Shown here: positions 1 to 10,830 of the stretch, piece by piece
Position numbering within the stretch: the stretch's first letter is position 1
How the letters are laid out: each line of letters opens with the position of its first letter
The notes under the pieces: generated by a model
The model's database searches: none
What the model saw: only the letters and a program-made list of their open reading frames with translations
What the model was told of the DNA's origin: nothing
Translations under genes and position numbers: made by a program
NCBI GenBank assembly: GCA_001986395.2
Contig: MQVO02000001.1
Coordinates: forward strand, 310,001-374,000
Source of the DNA: Irpex lacteus
Taxonomy: Eukaryota > Basidiomycota > Agaricomycetes > Polyporales > Irpicaceae
Length of the DNA: 64,000 nt
Direction: 5' to 3'

Positions 1-1150
1 CGAGGCACCAGGTAGGGCTGGAAGCACAGTGGCACTTGAGGGAAAGGTGGTTCTGGAACACCAGGTCCGTAGACTACTCTGTGGTATGCATTTGAGACCC
101 TCGTGGTAGGGGAGAGTGGAATTAGGTGTGTTTGGTGATGCTGGAAGCCTGTGGGTATCGCTGGTGGTGGACGGTTGGATCTAGACACGAGCTGGACGTG
201 CGCCTGACTCTCCGGTGAGGGCATGAACACATATGCCCTTTGATATGCGCTAGGGTCTACCATGGATGGCGATACAGGAATTGGCGGTGTTCGTTGGTGC
301 TGGAAGCCTGGAGTTAACGGTGATGATGGGAGGCTCGAGATGTGCTGGACGCGCGACTGAGTCTCGGGAGAGAGCATGGCTTCGGGAGTGCGCACACTGT
401 GGTATGTGCTGGCGCCTGTCGTGGGTAAAGATAATGGAGCTGGGGGAGCTTTACGCTTGAGGCTCGCCTGAGCTGCTGGTAACGATGGATTTGAGACAGC
501 TACCTCAGTCTTAGGGGAGGGTACAGGAGGAGGAGTGTATACACTGTAGGATCCGCTAGAGTCTGTCAAGGATAAAGATAATGGAGCTGGGGGAGCTTTA
601 CGCTTGCGGCTCGCCTGAGCTGCTGGTGACGATGGGTTTGAAACAGGCGCCTGAGTCTCGGGAGAGGCTACAGTAGGAGGAGTGCTTGCGTTGTGCTGTG
701 CGCCAGAGCCTGTCAAGGATAAAGACAATGGAGCTGGAGGAGCTTTACGCTTAAGGCTCGCCTGAGCTGGTGGTGACGGTGAGCCTGAGACAGGTTGGAA
801 GCGCGCCTCAGCGTTAAGTGGGGGAACGACAGGAGCACATGTGTTATGGTATGTGCTAGAGCCTGGCGTAGGAGATACTGGTACGGAGGCAGTTGTATGT
901 TCGAAGCTCGTTTGAGTTGCTGCTGGTGTAGATGGGTTAGACACGGGCAGGACGAGCGTCTGCGCCTTGGGCGAAGGGGCAGGAGGAGTGTGTGCCCTGT
1001 CAGATGTCTCTGCGACTGGCGCAGGAGGGGATACTGGAGCGGGAGGCTTGTAGTACCGGAAGCTCGTCTGAACTGCTGGTGAAGGTGGGTTCGTGACTGG
1101 CTGAGGCTGGGGAGGGGCGATGACACGAGGAACGCACGCCTCACGATGCG
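1..1150 (-). repeat. Coding tandem repeat, period about 146-147 bp
   Basis: The clearest units begin at 436, 583 and 729 (plus-strand GGAGCTGGGGGAGC). More diverged units lie near 872 and 1029 and below 436. The 147-bp period equals 49 codons, so the zinc-finger-like gene stays open through all units. Conserved blocks alternate with variable Ser/Pro/Thr-rich blocks. Confidence 0.75.
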
Positions 1151-2105
1151 GAGACACAGGGCTCGGATAAGCGTCGATCAGAGTCGTACTACCAGTGGAC
1201 TTTGACGTATTCTTAGAAGACGAGGAAGGTACGGGAGGTGTCTCGGGGGCTTTGGCGGCTCGAGCTGCTTTGGCTGCTTTCCATTTGTTCAACCGCGCAC
1301 GTTCTTTTGCCCATTCGAGCTCTGCTGGCGTTAGCATCTTCACTGGTGGCTTCAATTGTGTATCGGTGATGGGTGGTTCTTCGTCGCGGTTGTAGTTCCA
1401 AGCGCAGTCTTTACTGTGCTTGATATCTTTGGTTCCTTCCAAGGTGGCCCCCTGTACTCGTATGTTAGCATAATGAATTTATGGAAAAAAGTAGGACGTA
1501 CGTTGCACACCTATCGCACTTTTGGAATCCCTCCCAAAGAACCTTCTTCTCGATTTCAGTACGCTTCGCAACGCGGTTTACGTGTTTCTTTATGACCAAG
1601 TGTTGCTGCCAATCCTGCAACGTGTGCGTGGCTTGCGGTCCACACAGGCAACACCTCACTTTCTAATCCACCACATATTCTCGTCAGTAAGTGATTCAAT
1701 CACAGATAACTGTCTACTCACAATGTCAGACGAAGAATCGTCGGTCACGGTGGCAGGAAACCAAGCTTCGTGTTTATGTGGATCAATACCATGCTCCTGC
1801 AACTTGTGTACGTAATATTTGACCAAACCAGGTTGCTCCCTCAGCGCCTTCATATGCTTGAACACAATCTCGTCCCGCGACTGCGTTATATCTGGACCGT
1901 CAATGATCATCGGGTCGTCCAGACTGATAGGCAGAGGAGTGACGTCTTCTGAATCGGACGAGCAGTCCATGATAGTGGGTGAGTGTTCGTGAAGGTTATA
2001 GGAGGGGAGGGGAATGGTTCCGCGGCGGGATGCTGGAGGGGACGATGTGGGGTCTTCGTGGATGGGCAGCAAGCGAGTGTTTGCAGTTTCAGAGGCGGGT
2101 ATCAT
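1..2105 (-). CDS. Zinc-finger-like protein with Pro-rich tandem-repeat tail, 3' partial
   Basis: No family is recognised with confidence. Three exons fit: 1722-2105, 1498-1662 and 1451 to the window edge; the frame has no stop down to base 3, so the C-terminus lies outside. Exon 1 is acidic and Ser-rich, with KHMKALREQPGLVKYYVHKL and ending near TVTDDSSSDI. Exon 2 carries a C2H2-like finger: CCLCG, about 13 residues, then HLVIKKH. It then has KCDRC, followed across the intron by HSKDC, which may be a second metal site. Exon 3 begins with a Lys/Ala-rich helix (WAKERARLNKWKAAKAARAAK, split across the exon start region) and passes into 49-residue repeats with the core QASRKRKAPPAPLSLSL. The basic RKRK looks like a repeated nuclear-localisation signal. 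The start is the first Met of the open frame. A nuclear nucleic-acid-binding role is inference only. Confidence 0.6.
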
Positions 2106-2732
2106 GATAACTGTGGGAATGCAGGGGTGCTGAGTACACGAGGCATCAACCTAGCTTCTGGTGCCATTAAATAGCGGTTCCTAGTAAGTAAGCGTGTCGG
2201 GCCAAACAAGCATTCTGTGTTATATGGTCGGTCGATGGCTATCGGGCCAGTATACAGCTAACCCTCCATTGGCCATGCTTTTCGAGGTGTACTGGCTACT
2301 GCGCGAATCATATATCTGTTGAAGGAGAACAAAGAAACCCTGAGAGATCCGATTAGATTAGTGCATGAATAGGCCACGATCACCTAGCTATAGCGTAGGA
2401 TGGTTTGGACAAAGAACATGCATGATCATACCCTATTACGTGCGATCTGCGGTCATTAACCCAGATGGCCAATAAAGTGCTATTTCTATGACATTCCCGC
2501 ATTTTTGAAGACGATTTGAGATGGTTTAGAAGAGAGTAGAGCAGATAGTTATTAGTGGTCGCCGTTGAGACTTCGGAAAACCTGCCCAAAGCAAGGGGCG
2601 CTCCATCTTATGCGGAGATCGAATATCTGTGCTGCTGGGCCTGAATCTGTATTTCTCCGATCACACCAAAAAAGTTTGTGGTGGCGCCCGGCTTGCTCTG
2701 GCAGAGACCGTCGGTAAACCGCTGCTGGAGAA
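2106..2732. promoter_or_regulatory. Divergent intergenic region
   Basis: This gap separates the zinc-finger-like gene (leftward) from NOP56 (rightward), so it should hold both promoters. No convincing TATA box, RNA gene or repeat was seen. The short reading frames in it have no family resemblance. Confidence 0.5.
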
Positions 2733-4524
2733 ATGGTCACTCACATTCTCTTCGAGTCGGCCTCTGGCTATGCCATCTTCGAGGTCAAGCTGCAAGATGC
2801 TCTCGGGTCGTCAAGCAAGGCGCTGCAGGACTCGATTGAGGACTTGGGCAAGTTTGGGAAGATGGTCAACTTGCTGAGCTTTTCGCCATTCAAAACTGCT
2901 GCCCATGCTTTGGAGAACGCAAACGATATCTCTGAAGGTGTGTGATCATCTTGTTGTATTTGGGTGATTTTCTAATGATTCGCGTAGGTATTTTGAACGA
3001 GACCCTGCAGTCACTCCTTGAGCTTAACCTGTCAAAGCCGAATAAGAAGTCCAAGGTTGTGCTCGGTGTCTGGGACCCTCCTCTCGCTTCATCCATCAAA
3101 GCTGCTCTCGGTTTCCAATGCGACACCGACGAGACCACCAAAGATCTCATTCGTGGCATCCGGCTGCATGCACCCAAGCTGCTGAAAGGTCTGCAAGCTG
3201 ACGACCTGACAAAGGCCCAACTCGGTCTCGGACACTCCTACTCCCGTGCCAAGCTGAAGTTCAACGTGAACCGTATCGACAACATGATCATCCAAGCCAT
3301 CGCACTCCTCGACCAGCTCGACAAGGACGTCAACCTGTTCTCCATGCGTATCCGTGAATGGTACGGCTACCACTTCCCCGAACTCGTAAAGATCGTTCCC
3401 GACAACTACCAATACGCCAAGGCGGCCCAGTTCATCGGCGCGAAGGAGACTCTCAATGAGGACAAGCTTCACGACCTCGCTGCCCTCCTCGATGACGACT
3501 CGACTCGCGCCCAGAACGTGCTGGACGCAGCAAAGGGATCCATGGGCTCTGCGCTCAACGAAATTGACATGCTTAACATCATGGCGTTCGCCACCCGCGT
3601 CGTCTCGATAGCAGAATACCGCAAGTCGTTGATGGCTTACCTCACGGAGAAGATGAACCTGGTCGCACCGAGCTTGACGGCGTTGTTGGGCGAGCGTATT
3701 GGTGCGCGGTTGATCAGCCACGCGGGTAGCTTGACGAACTTGAGCAAGTACCCGGCCAGTACTGTGCAGATTTTGGGTGCGGAGAAGGCGTTGTTCAGAG
3801 CGTTGAAGACGAAGGGTAATACTCCCAAGGTATGCTTGTTTTCACATTAAGATCCGTGGTTGTACTGACATTAAGGGCAGTACGGTCTCATCTACCATTC
3901 GTCCTTCATCGGACGTGCAGGCCCCAAACACAAGGGCCGCATCTCCCGTTTCCTCGCCAACAAGTGTTCGATAGCGTCGAGAATAGACTGTTTCTCCGGT
4001 ATGTGCACACACAACTGTCCTATTCGCCCTCAGACGCAAATCCGCTTACTTCGTTCCTTTCAGAAAAACCCACAGCAGCATTCGGAGAAGCCCTCAAGCA
4101 ACAAGTCGAAGAACGTCTCAACTTCTTCGAAACCGGCGAGCCACCACACAAGAACGCCGACGCCATCCGCAAAGTCCTCGACAAACTCGCCCTCGACGAC
4201 GACTCCGAAGACGAGGACGATGACCACAAGATGGACGCCGAGCCCGCTCTGCCTCTCCTTGAACCTTCACCCAAGAAGGACAAGAAGAAGAAGCGCAAGG
4301 CAGCGGACAGCGACGACGAAGAGGAGGAGGCGCCGAAGAAGAAGGTGAAGCTGTCGAAGGAGGAGAAGAAGGCGTTGAAGAAGGAGGAGAAGAAGAAGAG
4401 GAAGGAGGTTGAGGCTGTGGGTGAGGAGGTGGAGGGGAAGAAGGAGAAGAAGGATAAAAAGGATAAAAAGGAGAAGAAAGAGAAGAAGGAAAAGAAGGAG
4501 AAAAAGAAGAGCGTGGAGTCGTAG
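2733..4524 (+). CDS. NOP56: Nucleolar protein Nop56 (box C/D snoRNP core)
   Basis: Nop56 pairs with Nop58, fibrillarin and Snu13 in box C/D snoRNPs, which guide 2'-O-methylation and process pre-rRNA in the nucleolus. Four exons fit exactly: 2733-2937, 2988-3829, 3881-3998 and 4064-4524, giving 541 residues. The N-terminus ([16 protein letters not shown]) and [17 protein letters not shown] match the Nop56 N domain. The coiled-coil and Nop domain contain [54 protein letters not shown] and [33 protein letters not shown] is the signature that separates Nop56 from Nop58. The tail after about residue 430 is a KKE/KKD-rich basic stretch usual for this family. The start is the first Met aligned with homologues. 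The gene converges with the antiporter gene downstream. Confidence 0.95.
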
Positions 4525-4883
4525 AGCAGTAGCTCGACTGTGCTAGGTCTCTTCGTTCCTTCATCTGTTTCGTCCGCCTTTTTCTTGCTGTGTATATATC
4601 TTATTGTGTTGTAGTTTCTTATCGCTTTCGGTTTCCTCTTCAAAGTTCAGATGTGTGACGGCCGGGTGTCCACCTATTGAGTACTTGAATCGTGGGTATG
4701 AACAGTGTATTCAGGGCACAGCGTGCCAAATGGTATGTACAAGGATGATGAGGGTATCCGTGATAATGCTACATACATGAGGTCAGAACAGGAACAAGGG
4801 AGGATAGGAAAATGCGTGAAAAGAGTCATAGCTGCAGGACCGCAGCACTATTCAAGAACAGCTTCCACCACTCAATCGTCGGT
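4525..4883. other. Convergent 3' intergenic region
   Basis: This stretch lies between the NOP56 stop and the antiporter stop and should hold both 3' UTRs. No gene or structured terminator was seen. Confidence 0.5.
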
Positions 4884-7800
4884 TTAATCCACAGAAGCGT
4901 TAGCCGCCTGCAAAACCACCACACTAGCCTCACTCCTCGTCGAGATAAACGCAGATGCAACGTCTCCCACAGTCTTCTTCACCTCCGACGCAACGCTCCC
5001 ATACTCCTCAATAAGTCCCTTCAGCTCCGCATGGTGGTTCTCCGCTGCAAGCCTCCTAGACCGTCCAGCGATGATCAACAGCCGGCTGCGCCTCTCCACC
5101 GTGGACGCCTCCAGTCCTTTGGCAATCTCGACGGCACTGCGCAGAGGGTTGGGGGAGCGGACGTCTTGCCATTCGATGCGGGAGAGTGCGTCGTTAGTCG
5201 TGCTGTCGAAGCTCTCTGTGTCGGATGTGGGTGCGGAGTATCGTTGCCAGATGATGTGGTCGGCTGTTTCGGACTGAAGACGGGTTTGGGTGGTTTGGTG
5301 GCCGTATTGCGTATCAGGGAACGCAGTCTACAACGGCCATGATACATTGTCAGCTGGAGGTTGTATGGTCCGGTGAAAGTAGCAGACGTACGGATGCAAC
5401 AGTCAGCATGTTCTCTCTCATATTGGCGTCCCCGTCATCCCTTATATGCGCCAGGGGCGGCTTATCAATAGACGTATGCCTCAAATCCGCCACCTCCTCC
5501 GGATCCGCACGCGTAACTCTCACCACAGTCGCCGTCACCCTCGGATGCGCACACAACTGTACAACAAACTCCAACGCGAGCCGGTCATCCGGTCCACCAA
5601 AGAACGGCAAAAACAAGTGATGTCTCCCACCCGTGCCAGATGCGCCCGTGGAGACTTTATTCGCCTCTCCTGGGTTGTGCAAGCCGACGTACAGAGCAAC
5701 GTCGGTCTTGCTGTGTGAGAAGACGCCCCTGACGAACTGAGAGTGTAATGCCGACGCATTGTAAGTGGAGTCGTTGTTCGTGTGGCGGAAGAGACTGTCG
5801 AAAGGGTTGACGCTCCTCGGACTGGACTCGGCTACCGGTGGTGATGGCATGTCTCGGTCTTGGTATGGAGGTAGCCAAGGCATGAGAACAAGCTGTGAAG
5901 ACGTACGTCCAGCAATTTCAGACACGCTAGACGCGAGGTCGTCGAAGGAGACGACAGCGAGCGAAGTCGACACGGTCATGCCATTCAATTCGCCAAACGT
6001 CCGGAAGATGCCTAGTAAGGGGTCCGTGTGGATGAGGGTATCCCATACGGACGACTTCATGACCGCTGACGTTCTGTCCGAGAGCTCAATCAACCTAAGA
6101 GCTTCGATCTGTATGTCGATGGCGTCGTCTCTCACGTTGTCGCGGGTAAGATGGGATGGAGGAGGTTGAAGAAGTTGCGTCAGAGCTAACATGCCCGGTA
6201 CATGCTCCAACTGGTCCAACACCACGGTGAATCGTGTCTTCAAGAAACCAGGAGGTTTGCTTGGTCCGTCGCTGGAGGATCCTTCGAGCATAGACGGGCG
6301 TGTGGCCTTGTCTTCATCGGTGACGTTGTCGAAGGGAACACCCGTCGCAGAGACGCGCTTACGCTTCTCGGGTGGATAGAGGAATGCCACGGCTGGTGTC
6401 GTCATGAATGTCAATAATAAGGCTTCCAAGACGAACATCGAGAAGACACGCTGCGAGAGAATGCCGGCTGATAAACCGACGTTGAGCACGATCAGTTCGA
6501 CGAGACTATGAAGAAGGCTATCTCAGTTTGTTTCATGTTAGGTATACGAACTCAGACACACCCTTTGCAGCTCATCAACGAGCCGATTGTGCTCGCCTCG
6601 CGCCACGAGAACCCGGACGCCCTCGCAGCAAGTGTGCAGCCTCCAAACTTGCCAGAGTAGGCAAGTGCGCAGATTGCCACAGTATATCCCCACGTGATGC
6701 CGTTGTTCAGAAGACCGAGGTCAGTGGAGAGACCTGAAAGCGTGAAATACTGTGGGAGCGTATGAGCCCAGGTAAACTATGGTCATGGGAGATGAACGTA
6801 CCAATGGAAGGAAGATGATCGAAACCATATCCTCGAGCTTCTCGGTGAGTGCGATGGCAAGACCGCCCTCGCGAGGGACGATTATCCCGGCAAGGAAGGC
6901 ACCTGACAGCGTTAATTAATATCAGTACGCAGCAGTGACGAGGATCGACTTCACTTACCGAAGATGGCATGGACTCCAATGATATCCGTCATGAATGCCG
7001 AGCCAAATAGCAGCAGAATCGTGATAGTCATGAAAAACATGGTGGGCCCATTCCGAGTTGAGCCTGTCTTGATCGCTAGCCAGCGAAGGGCAAGTCTAAC
7101 CGGGAAGAGAAGTAACAATGTCCACCCAACGCAGACCAGCAATATGTACAGAGCCTCGACTCCAGCACCGCCGTTCACGAGAGCGACAGAGAGGGCCAAA
7201 AGTGTCCAGCCGACGATGTCGTTGCCTACACCTGCGGAGAGGACTACAATGCCGACGGTGGTGTCGAGAAGCTTAAGTTCTGTGAGAATGCGACAGAGAA
7301 CGGGAAATGCAGTAATGGAGTATGCGACACCCGTGAAAAGCATGAAGTTCGTGAATTTGACCGATTGGTCTATAAACTTGTGGTATAATGGGACGGAGAG
7401 TGCGGCTCCGAGACCGAATGGTAGGGCCATGCCCGCCAGGGCGACTGTGAAAGACAGTCGGGCATTCCGCTTGATGACCTGCGCGTCGATCTCGAGTCCA
7501 ACCAAGAAGAGGAACAGACACAGTCCAATGTTTGCGACTAGTGAGAGGTAGGGTATAGAGTCCTTTGGGAATATATGTTGCTGGAACCCTGGGATACGAC
7601 CAAACGCGGTTGGACCTGGGATCTTATATTAACTTCTGCGCAGTTTAATGGAACGGTATAACGCACCTAGAAGAATGCCCCCAATGACCTCAGCTATAAC
7701 CTTTGGTTGCCGTATTTTCCGTAGTCCGAGCGCAAGTATCTGGGTAGTCATAACGATCACGCCTGGAAGTATGATTCACATGTTAGTCTCCGAGAACCTT

Positions 7801-8021
7801 CGACACGTATATAAGCGTACTCACCGACTTGAACAATCCATAGTCTCAGAGGGTCCGCAGAATTAAAGTTCGTTGGGTCCTGGCCGCTGAGGAGACCGCC
7901 CTGCACAACCTCATGAGTTTCTATCTTGGAAATACAATACCATACTCACCTGTTCTGTGGCAGCTCTCCGAAACAGTGCCGCCCTCGCAATCTTGACTAT
8001 TGGCTCTGAGAATTCATGCAT
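4884..8021 (-). CDS. KHA1: Kha1-type K+/H+ antiporter (CPA2 family)
   Basis: This family exchanges monovalent cations, mainly K+, for protons in endomembranes; yeast Kha1 acts in Golgi-type compartments. Eight exons fit in frame: 7950-8021, 7825-7900, 7667-7762, 6959-7615, 6802-6902, 6562-6749, 5392-6505 and 4884-5327, giving 915 residues. The membrane domain follows yeast Kha1 closely: GGLLSG, RKIRQPKVIAEVIGGILLGP, LFLVGLE, SITAFPVLCRILTELKLLDT, GIVVLSAGVGNDIVGW, TDIIGVHAIFGAFLAGIIVP and SCKGLVELIVLNVGLSAGIL. The Asp of the GND motif is the expected ion-binding residue. About 450 hydrophilic residues follow, including an Arg/Ser-rich region and a universal-stress-like segment (VALYVGLHNPGEAN), as in Kha1. 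The start is uncertain: the frame also stays open to a Met at 8255. MHEFSEP was chosen because yeast Kha1 begins only a few residues before its GGILSG. Confidence 0.88.
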
Positions 8022-9762
8022 GGTGGCCGTTCGTGACAGAGCCTGAACAAACCAATAAACTGCCAAGTCCTTGTACTCGCACCAAGTGGAGCTCGGATAT
8101 CTTCCGGCCTCAAAAGATGAGATGTCGAGAGATAACCAGCCTCGAGGCGGGGATGGGGAAGCACTGGCAGAAATGCTCAACGCAACTATTTCAGAACATC
8201 TACGGTCACCAGAATCATGAGCGTTAGGCAGGTCAGATCCGAGAACTTGAAGCATTTACGGCTCACCTGATGTCTACCCAAAGTGCCGGTGTTACGCCAG
8301 TACAGCGCCGTGGTCGTCGTCTTCCGTATGGAGGAGGCTGGAAAGGACGTCGAGGATGGTGGTCGAGGTCAAACGTCGAAATACCTCGAAATTCGTCTGG
8401 AAATCATTTCACCGATAACTGGCCATGACCAAGGCCAGGACCGGTATCCGAAGTCTCGGGAAATGATGTCGGGGTCTTTACCCAAAACGGCAAGGGCGCG
8501 CTGAGCGCTTCCGTACTTCGTTCCTCTCGTCCCTAACATTAAAAATATCGAACTGCCTCGCTCTATGAATTGTTCGTTCTTTTGACTCGAATGTTGGTCT
8601 TGTTCATGTCTTTAGAGCTGGGCACTACGTTAGCTCTTCGATCCCAGGACAATGCTGCAAGTGACCTGTATTCACAGCGCTCGCATACTCGCACCGTAAG
8701 AGACCCCAAAAGTCTTTTGCTGTGGCCACACGCCTGAACAAAGCCAGGGGTCGAATTGGAATATTGTGTGGTTGACGGGTAAATGAGCTCTTACTGTATG
8801 TATACACTGGAATGTGGAGCTGACTATTCAACTCGACATCATCACACGGCGGCAGCGACGTTTGACACTATGTGCGCGACACTGGCATCTACGTATCATT
8901 CTACGTATCATTCGCAAGACACATGAAGGTTGGTAGTTCTGCTAGTGACTGTCTCTTTTTCCTCCTCGAAATCTATCCATCATATGTCAGTTACGTTCAG
9001 GCTACATCCATAAATACTTGACTGGTGGTCTGGCCATTGCGCTGAATACTACACGTCTCACACAAGCTGGCAGCTCACGAACATGCGAGTATAATTGCAA
9101 CTCAAGAGAGCGCAGGAGACAGCTCAGTTGGCGTGCAATGCATATGCCTGCCTTCTATTTTGCTATGTTGAACATCATCTGAACAGGTCATGCGAGGTCA
9201 TTAAGTCACTTAAACACGAGTAGATCTTCTCGTTTTGATATGTAATTAACTGCGGAAGAATGGCGACATATCCTCACCTCCTGGCAAAGCCGACATGTGT
9301 CGCAAGACAGAACGCAACCACCAAGCAGGGTGTCTTCTTTTTACACAGGTCGGTCTCCGCATCTCTCACACAACGCTTCGCCGAACTGAACATCACCCCA
9401 GTCTTGATGGCAACACTCCAACGAACGCACTCGCCCCGTTTCCCAGCGTTTTCCAACATCACACCTTCAAACCAACCCCCTGATGCATGCTGTGAACGGG
9501 TACGCGTCATACAAAAATAGACTATCAAATAAGTGGAACACCTGTAGCAACGCGATGATGCTCGCTTTTCACAGGTCTAGATCTCAGAGGGCCAGCCGAC
9601 ATATATAGGTCCCCGCTCGAGGAACATTGCCCTTTGTGATCGCTGTGCGTCGTCCACTCCCCTGTAGCTAGTTCTACCAGTCACTCAATCTTTCTTTGCT
9701 CTCCATCCACTCTTTGACGTTGAACGTCGTTTGTCTCAATCTATCTCATCACTCTGCTAAAT
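8022..9762. other. Long intergenic region
   Basis: No gene is recognised here. It contains the antiporter promoter side, a perfect 12-bp tandem duplication (CTACGTATCATT at 8889-8912), and a TATATA at 9602-9607 upstream of the next gene. Reading frames at 9260-9528 overlap on both strands and show no family features. Confidence 0.4.
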
Positions 9763-10486
9763 ATGCTCTTCAAGACCGCCCTCCCTTTCGTCTTCTTGGT
9801 CGCGTCCGTGAACGCTGCCGCCATCCCCAGCCGCAGAGAGCTTGAAGCCAGACAAGATGGTACGCACTTGATTATGTAACACTCAGTCTTGCTCTATAAA
9901 GACTAATCACCATGCCCTTTCACCTAGGCGGAGACTTGCTCGGGACAATCGCTAGCATCGCTGAGCAAGTCATTGGGGACCTTCCATCCAGTAGTGAGTA
10001 GCTTTCACCCACAAGTATCATCTCTATCGAGCAATTACTGACCACCTTTATGTAGTCGCAGTGCCCCTCGAGTCTGCTCTAGGAGGCCTCCTCGGCGGAG
10101 CCACTGCAGCAGCAACAGGAAGTGCAGCTGCCATCACCTCCGCTGCCGCCGCCCCCACCGACTCCGCTGCTTCAGCTGCTCCCACCGACTCAGCTGCCGC
10201 AGCATCAGCAGCTCCCACCGACTCCGCTGCTGCCGGCTCTGCTGCCCCAACAGACTCAGCTGCAAGTGCCGCCCCCACCGATTCGGCAGCGGGTGCTGCT
10301 CCCACAGACTCTGCCGTCGCTGCTAGTGCCTCAGCTGCACCCTCAGCTAGCGCAGCTGCCGGCGCGAACGGTGCTGCTGCCCCCGCTGCGCCAGCAGTAA
10401 CCGCCATTGGCCTCACTTCCATCCCCATGCCCGTTGGCCTTGGCGCTCCTGCCGCGGCCTCCCCTTCACCTGCGACTTCACCTTAA
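9763..10486 (+). CDS. Secreted Ala-rich protein with APTDSA repeats
   Basis: Three exons fit: 9763-9859, 9928-9993 and 10056-10486, giving 197 residues. The N-terminus (MLFKTALPFVFLVASVNAAA) is a typical signal peptide with cleavage near residue 20. A short propeptide-like SRRELEARQ follows. The middle has a small amphipathic segment (LLGTIASIAEQVIGDL). The C-terminal half is Ala-rich and contains six copies of APTDSA spaced 9-11 residues apart, which are likely heavily O-glycosylated. It ends in a Pro/Ala/Ser segment with no cysteines and no clear GPI signal. Low-complexity secreted proteins like this are common in basidiomycetes, in cell walls or as small secreted proteins. The role is unknown and no family is recognised. 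A TATATA lies about 155 bp upstream. Confidence 0.8.
10140..10330 (+). repeat. Coding minisatellite, units of 27-33 bp
   Basis: Six imperfect units centred on GCTCCCACCGACTC encode the APTDSA motif. Unit length varies in multiples of three, so the frame is kept. Confidence 0.8.
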
Positions 10487-10830
10487 ACCTACTACGAGTC
10501 GTAGTTGAGTTTGCTTGTGGACTACATATGGATTGGCATGGACTAGCTGCTTCTGTGGACATTGAGATCATTCTTCTTCCAGAGTAGCACACGCATTTCA
10601 GCTGTATAGCTATAGATAGAGACTTTCGAGTGGTTGGATTTGCTTTCCCGTCGTACTCGTATCGTACATCGTATGAAAGATTGTTGTGACTGCGGGAACT
10701 ACGTGACTTTGTGTGGAAGTCTGACCGAAACAGCGTGCGATCGGTCGGTATGGTATAGTTACAACGAGAAACAATGCTGCGGAAGATCTAGAGCACTACC
10801 ATCGGAAACGAGTTTTGCCAACTTCGCTCT
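10487..10830. other. Convergent 3' intergenic region
   Basis: This gap lies between the secreted-protein stop and the stop of the leftward Rif1-like gene. Nothing else is apparent. Confidence 0.5.

Noticed and set aside
3089..3721. 210-codon minus-strand frame
   Set aside because: Antisense shadow of Nop56, which is fully supported on the plus strand.
4020..4643. Minus-strand frame rich in Ser and Phe
   Set aside because: It is the reverse of the Lys/Glu-rich tail of Nop56 and has no independent support.
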